A stretch of 64,000 nucleotides of DNA from Datisca glomerata (taxonomy: Eukaryota > Streptophyta > Magnoliopsida > Cucurbitales > Datiscaceae), in NCBI GenBank assembly GCA_003255025.1, contig QANY01004982.1:1139964-1203963 (forward strand). The letters run 5' to 3'. Positions within the stretch are counted from its first letter, which is position 1. Every line of letters starts with the position of its first letter. This document shows, in pieces, positions 35,559-49,166 of this stretch. The position numbers and the translations under genes were made by a program. The notes beneath the pieces were generated by a model, which saw only the letters and a program-made list of their open reading frames with translations, ran no database searches and was not told the DNA's origin.

Positions 35559-38149
35559 CACACACGTATAAATCAACAATTTTTTAACGAACAATTTTAT
35601 TAATTAAATGAGTTAATTGAACTTTGCTTGGGTCAATTAACTCAAATTAATAGTATTTAACCAATTATGAATGCAAGTTAAGCGAAAAAACAAATAAAAG
35701 AGCATGCCACTGATTCTTTCATTTTTTGCTCTATCCTCCATTCATTGCTTTTATTTTAATTAATTTTCTCCTACATTTTTTACTTTTAGAAAATCAACCA
35801 ATCATTAATTAACTTTATGAAGTTGAAGAAATGTTTTTTAGCAGATTTAGACAAACTAATAGAGATAATTAAAAAACATGATTGTAAATTATTAAGGACA
35901 ATATACAATATATTCTATCGAGACAAAACCTTGTAATCCAACTGATTTTTCCATGACCTTAACCATCAATCTCAATTTTAAATTTTCTTTTTGTTTCTAA
36001 GTGAGGAATGATAGACCTATTTGATTGACGGTCTCATTTTGACGTTTCTTTTATAAATTGATAGGAATGTGATGCTTCTGTTATAATAATGTAGTCAATG
36101 TATGAGATTGTTTCAGATATACATTGTGTTTGAGATAACGAATTTTGGGAGCTCATTAAGTTAAAGACATTTATAAGGTTACATATGTGGCTTAGTGAAA
36201 TATTGTTGAAAAAATTCAACATGTGGGGCCACACATGTAAAATTAAATGTGTTGTGTTATCTTTAAATAAACCTAATCAAAGTTATCCAATTAAAAAATT
36301 AAAGTTTTAAGGTTTATGAGTATAATTATCATGAAATTATTGTGTAAATACAGTAAATGTTATTTTTAATTTGTTGAAGGGCCAAATTAGAAATATGTAA
36401 TTATTAACTTCGCAGTTATTTAAAGGGGCAATGATCCCCAATTACACAAGTAATCGATTTTCTTTGAACTGTTATCTTTATTCCTTCAAGAGAGAATCTT
36501 GGAGAAGAACAAAAATGCTTGTGTCAATTTGAAAGATCTGATCTATCACTTTATCATTCAATTATGCATGGAATCATGTAAGTCTTCCGCAATCAAGTTA
36601 TTCACATCATTTTCTCATTAAAATCAAAATGAAATATGGATCTAAAATTAAGGTTCGATGAATTTCATAAAAACATTAGGGAGAATGATTTATCAAATAT
36701 TAGATGTTGGAAGCAAGAGAACCTTTCAATTAGACAACATGACATAAGTACGCAAAATATGTTTGAGGTCTTAAAAATTAAACTTGATAATAGATAATAG
36801 TTACTATGAAATAAATATATTATCTTTGAAAATAATTGTAAGTGAAAATTAAAAGTAAAATAAAATTAGTAATGATAGATACATTAGTTTGTCTATAATA
36901 TTTTCAATCTTTAACCCTAAGCATTTTTATATTTGAATAATATAGAAAATGAATATTCATTGATTTGTCATATTCTATCATATTAAGGATAATTTATTTT
37001 ATTTGAATATATTTTTCTCAATTCATTTATATGAATTTTCATATACCGGTAACATAAATATTACGTGATGTTTAATGATATATGTTTGTAACTAATGAAT
37101 TACTGTTGATCTGAAACTAACCTTAAAATCTTCAAAATTCAAATGTATGGATATTTATGTTTATAATTGCATAATATTATAAAATATCTAATTTTACAAA
37201 CTATATACGAATACATTAGGATTCAATATAAATAATATTTTAAAATATAAATTATATTAAATGAGAAAGCATGTGAAAATCCTATACTGTACTATATTTT
37301 TAAGAAATTTAAAAGGTAAAAAGAGAAATAAAAAATTTCTTTCATTTAAACCTCTTTTAATATAATAAGGTAAGATAATATCGACGTTATCTGTTTAAAA
37401 TATTGATGTTATGTGTTTAGCATATTTACAATATATCTTCAGTAGTGTATTTAAATTATTTTTTTGGAAATTAAAATGGTCGATATTGTCATATATTATT
37501 TTTGTTATTTATTGTATGTAATATATTTACCTCCTGTGATTACAACTTATTTCATTTATTCTTTTTCTTCGCGCTGGCTTAATCAGAATGGTAGATATTC
37601 CCCTAGTCCTAGCGGTCGTTCATCTCATCCACAACTTATCGGCCAGGCCACTCACCACCCAGGTCGGAGGTTTTCGTGGAAGGGATCTACTATTCGAGGT
37701 GAAGCTGTTGTGAGTAGTGGATAGTGGGTCTGCTATTTTTAAATATTCTTTTAATTAGGGAACGTTGTTTATTATTAAAGCCCTTTATGTGAATAGTTTT
37801 TGTGCTTGGTATTCTTTTGAAAGGTTAATGTCCCTTCAACTTAAAACATAGACACTTCAACTTAAAAAAAATCGAAGCAAAAAATAAGATCTGCGAGTGT
37901 TAGCAAAAAATGAGTTTAATGTTCACAAAATATATATAATATATATTATATATATAAAGTATACTACATATATAACGATACGTATATTTAATATGTGCAG
38001 ATGAAAACTAGAAGTGAGTTGCGCCAACGCCAAAATTTTGCGCGCCGATCTTTTTATTTGGGATGCGTGCCAACGATCATTTATGATATATTTTATATTT
38101 TTTAAAATATTCTATTCACAGAAATTTTTCAGAATAGACAAGTTTTAAG
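35081..38149. other. Gene-free AT-rich stretch
   Basis: No gene that I can support. A short less AT-rich piece at 37564-37730 reads as RWLNQNGRYSPSPSGRSS and may be a coding fragment of unknown origin, with no matching flanks. Confidence 0.55.
35519..35553. repeat. (TA)n microsatellite
   Basis: Uninterrupted TA dinucleotides, followed by AGAGAGACACACAC. Confidence 0.97.
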
Positions 38150-38925
38150 GATTGTTTTAAGAAATGACAATTTTTCAATAAGTTTAGATAAATAACAGGT
38201 TCCTAATGTGTCATTAATTTTAGACTAAAATGACTATATTCTATATGTGATATGTTTGATGATTTTACAGGTATATCAAAGGTATATATAGATGGTATAC
38301 CGATTTGAAAGAAAATAGAATTAAAGATATAATTAATGCTTAAAATTTAAAATTTGAAATACCTAATCTACATATGGTGTGTTTGATGATTTTTTGAGTA
38401 TATTAGAGGTACATAGATGATATATCGATTTGAAATATTCTAGAATTAAAGATGTAATTAATACTCAAAATTTGAAATTTGTAATACTTAATCTATATAT
38501 GACGTGTTTGATAATTTTTTGGGTATATCAAAAATATATAGATGAAGAACTCAACCGTGTAGCTTCAAAAATTACCTATATATTGTGAAGAAAGAATATA
38601 CACAATCTAAACTGATTTTTTCTTCAAAATTACTGAATATTCGGTATTGATAATGTCATTAATTTGATGAATATTTTTTTAATAAACTTCAGCTAATATT
38701 AAAGAAAATATAATCAATCATTAATTATCCTCTAATTTAATTAGAATGAAAAATCAATAAAAATAACATTGAATTAGGTACCATTAGTTACCATATTTTT
38801 TGATTAATTACAAGGACCCACAAAACGTCAAACTATAATTTCATCAACAGTTGATCGATGATGTGATAGTAAAATTGTTTATATAGCTAAAGTATGAAAA
38901 AAACTGATATTTCTTAAAGGTTTTT
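38150..38925. repeat. Dispersed repeat family, copy 2
   Basis: Matches 15380-16560 in block order: TTTAGATAAATAACA, TTTTAGACTAAAATGAC, GGTATACCGATTTGAAA, GATATAATTAATGCTTAA, and the end block CGATGATGTGATAGTAAAAT with CTGATATTTCTTA. This copy has amplified an internal 126-bp piece. Confidence 0.55.
38240..38545. repeat. Tandem repeat, about 2.5 units of 125-127 bp
   Basis: TGTTTGAT is at 38253, 38380 and 38505, each preceded by an ATATGNNNTG context and followed by a TATATCA and ATAGATGATATAC-like segment. Confidence 0.9.
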
Positions 38926-41540
38926 TAGGGAAATAGGCCAGTATATGAAAATAAAGAAAAAAAATGACCAAAAAATATTGTTTTACACAAATGACCGAAA
39001 TTTATAAGGCTACTATATTTCAAACCTACACAATATAGTGAAAACACAGCCCTCATTATTAATACCACCAAATGCTTGACAACCCCGTTCTTGAACCCTA
39101 AAAAATCGACAGAAACCATATACCATCTTACAGCAGCGGCGATTTGGAGAACGTAGAGAAACCCTAGCGGGATACATGCAAATCCCAGCTTTAATCGTAC
39201 GAATATCAATTGTAAGTGAATTTACGGTTTGAATTGGTTCCAAAGCCATCGGTTTGAAATTGGTCTGAATTTGTTTCTGTTCGAGACTGATTTTCTTTCG
39301 AATACGTATTTTCATTCATATTCTGAATTTATTTCTGTTCATTCATTTTTCGTTCAAGACTGCTTCCATTCGAGACTGATACACAACTTTTTGTTTTCGT
39401 TCGAGTTTGAATTCGTACAAACAAAGTTATAATTAGTTTATATTCTGTTTTCGTTACGAGTCTGGTTTTATTGATAGTTCCAGTTTTTCTTTGATGGAAG
39501 CAGCTCCTTGGGTTTTATAATTGCATTACATCCTTTGGTTATTTTATTTTTGGATGTAAATAGCAATTCAAATTTGACTACCTATCTGGGGTTCTGCAAT
39601 TTGTCTAGGGTTCTACCGACATTGTCGTCGAACACAGTTTTAATTATCTACTTGTTGCGATTGAGAGTTGCATAAATCGTTTCCCCCATCCTAAGACAGA
39701 GAAAATTATTTGGAGTTACTTCGAATTGCTTTAATTTTTTATCTAGCTCTTGAAGAATCAATGTATAACCATCTTAGTATGTCTTCGTATCTATTTTTGA
39801 ATCTCTGCTATAAACGGTAAAAGTATAACAAATCTGTATTGGTTGTTGTATTTGACTTCTTTCATCTTCTCTTTTAATTAGTGTTTAACATATGAGTAGA
39901 TAGACATATACTATAGGTATTAATTCAATTTCTGATTGAATCTGTATTGCTAAGTGTATATCCAGTTAAATAAATTATAATATACTATAGGCATATATCC
40001 AATTCTTAAAATAACCAGGTTTGACAAAGTATATACTAAGGAGTGAATGGTAATATATTTGATTGTCCATAAACATATATTGAAGTATAACAATTGGAAT
40101 ATTCACCATCCGACCTAAAAAATAGAATAACAACAAATCAATAAATAACATAAACAATACAATATATAATGTATACTATACAGTACAAGACTATATACTG
40201 TAAAAGGAAGATGACGTAATATGATGAACACGATTCAACAATACCACAATATGAAATTAGCACAATACATAAACATATACCTTAAGGTATATGAATATTA
40301 CCACACAATTGGATATCAAAATCTGCATAAAATAGTAAATAAATATATAATATATGATATATTACAATATACCGTATAACAAATGATATCATACAGCAAC
40401 ATAGTATGCAAATATATACCATTGAGTCTATGTATTTACTATAGTCTAAATATTCCAAATAAATGAATATTCCAGATGAATGAATAAACAATATACAATT
40501 ATAAACTAACAATATATATACTACGTAACAAAAATAACGATTCAACAATCAAATGGAAAACACGATTCCAATAATCAAAAATCAAAATAACGATAGAAAA
40601 AACAGGACAAACAAAATTCAACAATAAAAAAAATAATTGAAAATATAAAAAAGAATAACAACAGTAGAATCTTAATTCCTTAATCACTTAGAATAACACC
40701 AATAAAAAATAACTAAATTACAGAATCGATTCTAGCAAACAAAAAATATTGACGAAGGAGAATACTAATAATAGACCCGATTTCTTAGAAGAATACCTCA
40801 GTATTGATTAGAATCTAAAGTAATAAAGGAAGAATGAAGAATGCATGGAATATTATGATGTAGGTTTATGATGTAGTTTAGCCCCAAGACAGAAGAGTAT
40901 ATCAAAACCTGTAAATCTGTTTGTGTTTGCATATTGATTCCTCCTAGGTGTCATGGCGGCAACATACTTCGTACTGGTGGGTCAAAAATCAGAGAATAAG
41001 CATAAAGAGAAACTGGCAAAATTTATTGCAATTTTAATGGAAGAATTCACTGGAGCCGTGGAAGATGAAGTGCAGCGGCGACCTAGTTGTGCCAAAATAA
41101 AGATGTCGAATAAAAAATAATAAACTTGAAAAAGATACATTGACTTTTATAAATAGTAAAAAAGTAAAGATCAAATAAAATATAACTAAACAAAAAAAAA
41201 AGAGAATTTGTTCATATCTAAAACAATTAAATGACATAATACAAAATTGAAACTTAAATTAGTATAATCTCTTAATTTTTCCATTCTTAAATTGACTTTC
41301 AAAATTTCGGTTATATCTATGATCATTACTTAAGGTGAATTCGGGGTGTAACCACTTTTATGTATAGTTTTTGGGCTATTGTTTCCTATTGCTTATGGGC
41401 CCTCCTCAGCTGGGCCTAACTTCTTCTTCTCTTGGGGATTGGTCCATAATAGTAACGACAAGTTGGAAACCTATGTGGTAGTAAAGAGACCAAGACATCA
41501 TTTATTGTCCATCTCTAACCTTTTCTATCTTTGCCTGGTT
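38926..41540. other. Gene-free stretch upstream of the DUF1279 gene
   Basis: AT-rich, with runs of short TATACT/AGTATA palindromic phrases at 39890-40500. Short frames near 39013-39432 lie around a patch with AAACCCTAGCGGG but have no product that I recognise. No transposon ends were defined. Confidence 0.55.
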
Positions 41541-41664
41541 TAGAGAGAGAGAGATTATACATAAATTTCATATTTCTCATCATCATTCTGATTCTCTGAG
41601 CTTAGTCATTTCTATTTCCTCAGAACCGGAAGAGTATGTCTGAATAGATAAAGAAACAAAAACC

Positions 41665-42896
41665 ATGGCAATAGCTCTGCTTGTTCCTTCCCTTTCTTCT
41701 ATTTCTCTCCCCTTTGCTTCTTCCTCTAACAGAAATGGGGAATTCAGAATCTGCTACCTCGCTTCACACCAAACTTCAAAACGCTTTAGAGTGAAAGCTC
41801 TCAAGGAGAAAACAGAGGAAATAAGAAACCCTTCTTCTTCTTCTTCTTCTTCTTCTTCTTCTTCTTCAGTAGAAGAAGTTACTAAAAAATATGGCCTTGA
41901 AGCTGGTCTCTGGAAGGTACCCAATTCTTCTTTCTGCTGTTTCTTTTCTCTTTTAGAATTTGGGATTTTCGTAATGTAAAATTCACATCAGATGGGAATA
42001 AATTCATCTGGTAATTTGTTTCCCCTTCTTTTTTCAAGCTATCTCCTATTAATTCTCCAACCCTGTTTTTGCCAACAATTGAATTAAGAATATTAAAGAG
42101 TTAGTGGAAAAATGTAATGCACTATTATTTTTATGTTGAGTTGTGGCAGATATTTAGTTCAAAAGAGGAGGGAAAAGAAGGGGATGAAGTAAAGAAATCA
42201 AAAGGAGATGAAGCAAAAGAATTGCTAGCAAAATATGGGGGAGCATACTTGGCTACCTCTATTACTCTCTCCCTTATCTCTTTCTCACTCTGTTATGCCC
42301 TAATCACTGCTGGTGTTGATGTCCAATCTCTGCTTCAAAAGGTATATATATTTAAGAAGGCGTTTTTCCATAAGTGTTTTTTTCTCTTGGTCTATGTAAA
42401 CCGGGTCATTGTACGGTACTAGGCCTGGGTACCATTCCGTGAGGTGATTAACTCTTGTATCACCCCCACAAGGTGCTAGTCTTATATATTTAAAAATATT
42501 TGTAAAAAGAAATGACGGGGTACATAAGTCTTACTCGAGGTGATATAGAATAAAAAAATCCATCAACGTTCGAACGCTCGAACAAGATGTTAGTCTTACA
42601 TATTTAAAAGAGTTTGTCGAAAGAAATGACGAGATGATTAAGCTCCATCAATACCTAAAAAGCCACGACTTTAAGTCACATTTTTTAGATAATTCCTTTT
42701 TGAAGTTGTTAAGTTCCCATTTACATGGAAATCTCAGGTAGGAATTTCAACTGATGAGACTGGAGAGAAAGTGGGGACATTTGCTTTGGCATATGCTGCC
42801 CATAAAGCTGCTTCTCCGATTAGGTTTCCTCCAACAGTTGCTCTCACTCCTATTGTTGCTGGCTGGATTGGAAAGAAAGTTGACAAAGAGAAATAG
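41665..42896 (+). CDS. Plastid-targeted DUF1279 / FAM210-like membrane protein
   Basis: Three coding exons (41665-41916, 42150-42341, 42738-42896), all joined in phase 0 at GT-AG introns, giving 200 residues. Residues 1-50 look like a chloroplast transit peptide: Ser-rich, with basic residues and almost no acid ones. A run of about 12 Ser follows (near 57-68), encoded by a TCT microsatellite. Conserved parts are KYGLEAGLWKIF (near 75-86), ELLAKYGGAYLATS (108-121) leading into one membrane helix (about 116-138), and AYAAHKAASPIRFPPTVALTP before a basic C-terminus. These are DUF1279 features, shared with animal FAM210A/B. The biochemical role in plants is not established. It lies tail to tail with E2F, 737 bp apart. 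Confidence 0.9.
41831..41867 (+). repeat. (CTT)n microsatellite in coding exon 1
   Basis: Twelve triplets encoding Ser. Length changes would keep the frame and only alter a linker between transit peptide and domain. Confidence 0.96.
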
Positions 42897-43632
42897 CCTC
42901 TATCATGGCTTGCCATTACCAAATACTTAGTTCCTTTCTATTTCTTTGCAAATTTTGTATCATATCATTTGGGATTCCTAGTGTAACTTTTGCAACTCTT
43001 AACTGAATACAAAAATATCGTGAACAGTTCCCATTTGAGAGATCAGCTTGAAGCCAATGTAAATGTAAGAGTCTCTATAATTATGGTGAAATTGGCTGAT
43101 TGTGGCCATCAGATCAATATCTAACGGTCAAGATCATGCCAATTCAAAAAGATCCAAATAAACATTATTTTTTCAGTGAGGTTTGAGATGACAAAGTTTC
43201 AATCAAGTGTATAACCTAAATTTCAAAAATTGCATCTATGGAATTTAAAAGCCCTATATTAAACAGGAGAGGATAAGTATACAAAGTTTGGTTCAAACTG
43301 CATAATACTCTATTTGAATAGACATACAGCTACCGCTGATGGATACAATGAAGATAAAGAATTGTACAATGTATAGAGAGATAAACTCAACAACATTGCC
43401 ATGGTACTTTATTTACTACTACATCACATGGGTTTCCGTATTACTTAACTGTACAATGACCTACCATCTCCACCTTCGTCTACTTTCTAGGCATTCTCGA
43501 TAAGCTTCTTCGGGAAAGTATGGAGAGTTGTCTCTCCAATGAACCTTGGACCAATCCTCAGGTTCACGTAGGATAAGAAATTGTGATGTTTCGCGTCATA
43601 GATTCTCATTTAACATTGGCATTGGGGTTTCT
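42897..43632. other. Shared 3' flank of two convergent genes
   Basis: Holds both 3' UTRs and polyadenylation regions. No further gene seen. Confidence 0.7.
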
Positions 43633-46600
43633 TTAACTTACAGTAGGGGTACCAGAAGACGGCAATTCAGCTGGAACCGAGGATGAGGGTGAAGTCTGGG
43701 ACTGAGGCTTAGTGAGACTAGTTGATGTGTCAATATTGACATTAGCCATTGTGTAATCTTCTTCATGAAGTGTACCCAAATCATTCCATTCAACACCAGC
43801 TATATCAAAGGTTAAGTTAATCAGCATACATTGCTAAAGTATATTCTGATATGGCAACTAAACTTAGAGAAAAGTAATACCAGCAAGATCTTAATGAGAA
43901 GAATACCTTCAGTTCTCCACATATCTGTGATGCTTACATCAGCGTCCGATAAGAGCCAGTAGTCAGCGTCACTCTAGAATAAGAAAGGTAAACAGTTTTG
44001 CTCACAATTGGTGGGAACAAAGAAAACCTCAAGTTAAGGCACTTAAACAATTATTTGATAAAGAATTTTACTTTATTTTCGCTTAAAAAAATATACAAAT
44101 ACCAGAAAAGATTTCTATTTTGAGCAATATAAGTAGTTATCACAAATAAAATACATTTTCCAAGTTGATCAAGTAATGTATCTATACTTGAAAAATCATA
44201 TTCCCCTGCTGTAGCTTACTAGAGATTACACTGAATATTTCCCATAGAATGATCAGGAACTAAACTTGTTGCTTGTAATCCATTAAACCGAAAGCTGCAT
44301 TTTATGAAATTGTATTTACTTGGAAGGCATTAGAAACTTCAGAACGATAGTGATACTTACATCGACAACAGACGGAACAATCTTCATGATTCCACCCACG
44401 AAGTCCTGTGAAGCATTAAGATCTGAGCACATTGTGTGAACATCTTGTTCTTGGATTTTGATATTCTTCCCTCTGCTCTCCTCTATCTCCAATGTTGTTG
44501 CACGAGCCTCGTTAAGTCCAGAACTCGATGGCAAGTTTGTAGGCACTTCAACACCATTAATCTCCTCAAACTTCTCTTCAAATTGGCTGAAATGACAATT
44601 CAAACATACAATATATGAACGGAAGGCGTCGCCGTACTTTATTACATTTTGAGAGTGTTCTTTCATTATTACTTTCATTGGTATAGATGTATATTTTGCA
44701 TACAATTGCATATACATGATCGTTTAACTAGCAAAAAAGAACATACCTGACTAGGTAAACATCTATGGGACCCATTGTGCTTCTTAGGACGATCCTGTAC
44801 CTCCTTTGGAGATAGTCAACAGCCTGATACATGACAGTAAAATTGCATTGGCAACATGGATACATAAACTTGTGCTTTTTTTATTTATCATGTCTACTTT
44901 GAAGTACCTCATCGGGATCTGGGACTTCTAAAGTGGTTCCATGCGGAGCTTTAATAGCGATCAAAGTTTCATTCTGATGGAAACAGCGATTATGTTATTA
45001 TTAGCAAATAAAAAGGCCACTTTATAATTTTATATGCCCTTGGCACCATGTTAAAGTGACATCATTAGGAAATTCAATTACGAACCTGGAAACAGGGCAA
45101 ACCCTTAATGTCTTCCTCAGTGACGAAAAGCCATCTGTAATGAAACCAATTTAGTTATTGTGAAGATTTAAAATTTGGATTATCATGAATTTCTGTGAAT
45201 ATTTAAAATACCTTTGGTTGTTCTCATCTTCACTGAGGTCCCTTAATCTTTCCTGCATTTCTCTGCAATACTTCAGAACCTCAGCATGATTTAAAAGGTC
45301 ATGATTTACACATTGTAAAAACAAACATCAAGGCCTCACTAAACAACCTTATTTGGTCATCTAATCTGCGCTCCTCAATGGAAAGATTTTCAACTTCAGC
45401 CTGCAGATGTGGAGATCAACTAAACCATTCTTATAAAAAAAAATCAACTAGACCATCACATGTAATTAAAAATAGAAAAACAGTTCAACTCCTTGGTTTT
45501 AAAGTTCTCCTAAAGAGCGACAAAACCATGCATGATCTTCAATTTTTCCTAAAAACAAGCAGTCACAAGGATCATTCAAACTCAACTTTTTTTCAGCGAA
45601 CAACAAGACACTCTAGTTTCCTATGCATTTGCAAGATTAGTACGAATTATCAGTTCGTGTCTCCTCTAGACAATTTGGACAGAAATGAATTTAAGGGCTT
45701 CTTGATGGCCTCAAATACTTTGGAAAAATTCTTCCGTCTTTTCATTTTTGTGTTAATAATGGGGTCTACTCTTTGGATCCTTTGATTGAGACCAATACTT
45801 TTTGTTTTTGGTCTATTTCTCTTTGATTTTTCTAAAGCCTCTTGTTTTGCCTTTTTGGCTTTTTTCCTCTATATATAATACATAAAAAAATATTAGTACT
45901 AATTCTACTAAAGTGAACAAGAAAGTTGAAATGAGTTCGGATTAAAAATATACAACCAGATGAAGCTCAGAGACTAAGTTATATATAGTCAGCCCGGCCC
46001 CTAGCGTTATTGGTATATAAGGTTCATGCAAACTTTCAGCCAAACATGAGCTATCTGTAAGACTTGCAAGAAAGCATCTTACACATGCATACCTGTAAAA
46101 TAGCATAATTGTCTTCGTCGTCTCCTGGTCTTGAGACATCAAGCCCCCTAATCACAATCAAGTTTTCAATAACTTCACTGGTGTTGCACATATACTACTT
46201 TTCAAATTAAAAAAAAAAAACAAATTACATCAATGAAAACAAATGAAATAACCATACTTCCACTGAATTCTGTTTTTGAGCTTTTTTTCTATAAGACCTA
46301 TTCCTTCAAGGACATTTGTTATATCATATATTCTCCTTTTTTGCACCTGCAACAGCACAACACTGTCACGTAATTGAATTTCATGGAAAAGCATAAGCTT
46401 AGACCCACAGAATAACAGAAACCTCTAATGTGTCTGCAGCTTTATTTAGGTCAAGGATACCATCTTCTGCTTGTTTGATCAGGTGGATGAACTTTTTTGT
46501 CAAGAGACCTACATGATAATAACTTCACATTTTAATAGTCATTATAAGCTAATATAGTTTCAACAAAAAGCTAGAAAACAATCCATGTATAAAAGTACTA

Positions 46601-49166
46601 AAAGAACTAAAACAAAAGGTCAAGAAGAAAAAGAAGATAGACCAATCACAAATTAGCCATAAGCAACAAGGTTACCTAGAGAGCTGTCATAGCGGCAAGG
46701 ACCAGCTGGTGTGAGGTTGTTGCCGGAAGGTGAACCTGCCACACATAGTCAAATATTCTTGCTTAATGTTTCTTATTTACATTTGTAAGGATTGAAGAGA
46801 AAAGAAAATCATAAATGGAATATTCTCTTGTACAGTCGTTTTCTGATGCATGTAGTACAAAAATAACTGGTCAATCAACAATGTTGATTATAATACTCAC
46901 CTACGTTTGAAACAGGAGTTTGAGGTACTGATCTACCGCACTTTGTAAGCCTTGATTTGCTTCCCTTTCCCCCTTTTGTTGATACAGGAGTCTGAAGGGA
47001 GCTGTTGGCTAGCTCAGTAAATTTTGAACCACCTACCCTATTGCTGGATTCAACTTCATAATCTGCTACGCCACTTTTCCGCTTTAATTGCTAATAGCCA
47101 AAATCAAGTTTTTCCAAACACAATTAGCAAATTGTACCAAGCACATAGTTTCATACTATGATTAGTAGGGCTTAAACCAATGGGAAAGAACGAGTATTAA
47201 ACAGCTGTTTCTGTCACTAAAGAAATGTAGACTCTTAATATTAAAATAGAACTATTAAGCTTATTGTCCTGTGAAGTAAGAATAGAAGAGAATAACTATA
47301 TATAAAGATCCATCCGTTGATTGAAGAGAAAACAGCACAGATGATTCTTTTCAATACTAAGAAAAGCAAGAATTATCTATATTCACATCTCCATATCCAC
47401 AAGGCACAAGCATTGTGAACTTTAATTAGAAATTCTTTAGATTTAATAAAAATATATTACGCAATTAGCACAGAGGCTAAGCACTAAGGATAATTATTCT
47501 AGAATCTAGAATCCCCAATATGTATTTGCTGTACTCTGAGCATCTTGAGAATATCATGATGATGATGAGTGACAAGTACTAACGACAAATTAACTAGATG
47601 ACTCAATCTTTAGAGCCAGTATTACACATCTATTCTGGTAAATATATTGCAGTACAATTGTTAACCAGATACTCTTCTACGGTTTTCTTTTTTGGATAAG
47701 AAATGATTTATTAAAAGAAAAAGATAATTAAAAAGTCCGGTGGATGAGCAATCCAACCGAAACCAAAAAATCCCCCACCAAACTCTAATCAGTCTTTACA
47801 AGCAGCTAACCAGTCCGCACTAATGAAAAACAGAGGAATATTCTTAAACCACTTAGTATAACACACCCATAGGGAAGACCAAAAAAGACTCTTCTCCCAC
47901 AGTGACACTAAGTCCTCATAAACTCTTCTACGGTTTTGACATGTTCATTTTACTCTACGGAAAACTACATGGAACACACATTTGCATATTGACGTTAGCA
48001 ATAAGATTTTTATTATCAATATAGGTATGTGTATTGAAAAAATAAACAATTACAAAAATTCACAAAAAAAAAAAATCCAAATACCAAAGTGGATTAAGAA
48101 TTCGGATCCAAGGACTGAATCCACTCTTCGCAAGAATGCACAGAAGACTTAAGAACAACATCCACTCGGGATTCATTCCCATAAAAAAATCCTTCTTTTT
48201 CTTTCCGACCAAATTGTAAAAAAAAATACACATATTAACTTTCCAAAGCTTAGAAGGATTGTTCAATCTGTAATAAGATTTTAACATATTCATTTACAAC
48301 AACCCGAAACCAGTTTCACAAATGTCATCTACACACAAACAAGTCCACAGATTTATAGCTGGTCAAGTAACTGTTTATTAGAAGGACTGTTCAACTGAAA
48401 ATTTCAATATTTTCCAGCAAAAAACAAACTTTACAGCACACTCTTCCGCATTAATAACCACACAGTATAGGTAATTATTGATTAGTGCAAAACCCAGATA
48501 GAAAAGTATCATATGGTGCGCATTAGTTGATACATCAAACACTAAATCACTTTACTATATCAGTTCCAAATTGGTAACGCATTAATACCATGTAAAGGCT
48601 GCACAGTGATCGGTAAATGCACGTGAAAGCGCGAAATGAACTTTGTAAGAACAAAATTTGTAAACCCAATTCCGAAACTCCCAAGGAAGAAATAGAATTC
48701 ATGAAAGCCGACTGAGACTTCAATGCTCACTCCGTGCAATGACCCAAAGCTACAATTCAGCTCTACATATTCGTCAATTCCCAAACCCAAGAGTCAATTG
48801 TGATCCCTAATATCAGTAGTAAGCCTCACGAACCAAATAGATTCACTAACGCATAAGATGCGAGCGTAATTCCGAATCATACTACAAAGAACAACCCCCC
48901 ACAGAAACCACAACCCAGGAAAAACAGATACATAAAAGAAAAGCGCCACAGAAAGGGGAAATGAGACAAATACTCACTGGAGTTTTAACTACAATAACCT
49001 CCACTTCTTGATCGGCGATTAATCGAGGGTCCGGACCGAAGCGGTGATAGTCCCCATGAGCTGCAAATGGCGGCTTCATAGAGGAAAATGGGAGCTGACG
49101 CTTTAACGGCTGATCGATCTGCTCAGTCGGGTGAACAGAAGGATTCGGTGTCCGAGAGCCCGACAT
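43633..49166 (-). CDS. E2F: E2F transcription factor, E2FA/E2FB type
   Basis: Fourteen coding exons, 474 residues: 49166-48978, 47090-46901, 46735-46676, 46508-46423, 46346-46258, 46147-46093, 45400-45348, 45262-45212, 45134-45086, 44973-44908, 44823-44747, 44586-44361, 43973-43907, 43799-43633. All introns are GT-AG and the frame is unbroken. The winged-helix DNA-binding domain is at about 142-207, with LLTKKF and the core [12 protein letters not shown] (179-190). A leucine-zipper/coiled coil for DP pairing lies at about 220-262, and the marked box at about 259-325 ([49 protein letters not shown]). Near the C-terminus, [16 protein letters not shown] (401-416) matches the retinoblastoma-binding motif. 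With DP it activates S-phase genes in the nucleus until bound by RBR. The long first intron carries a retroposon. Confidence 0.95.
47671..47937 (-). mobile_element. Retroposon with 16-bp target duplication in E2F intron 1
   Basis: ACTCTTCTACGGTTTT occurs at 47671-47686 and 47922-47937. The 235 bp between (47687-47921), read on the minus strand, end in TTATCCAAAAAAG after an A/T-rich stretch. A long variable target duplication plus an A-rich 3' end points to a LINE-encoded insertion mechanism: a SINE or a 5'-truncated LINE. No domain is readable. It does not touch E2F splice sites. Confidence 0.85.

Noticed and set aside
45378..45785. 135-codon plus-strand frame
   Set aside because: Lies antisense within an E2F exon 7 and its flanking intron, with no conserved domain.
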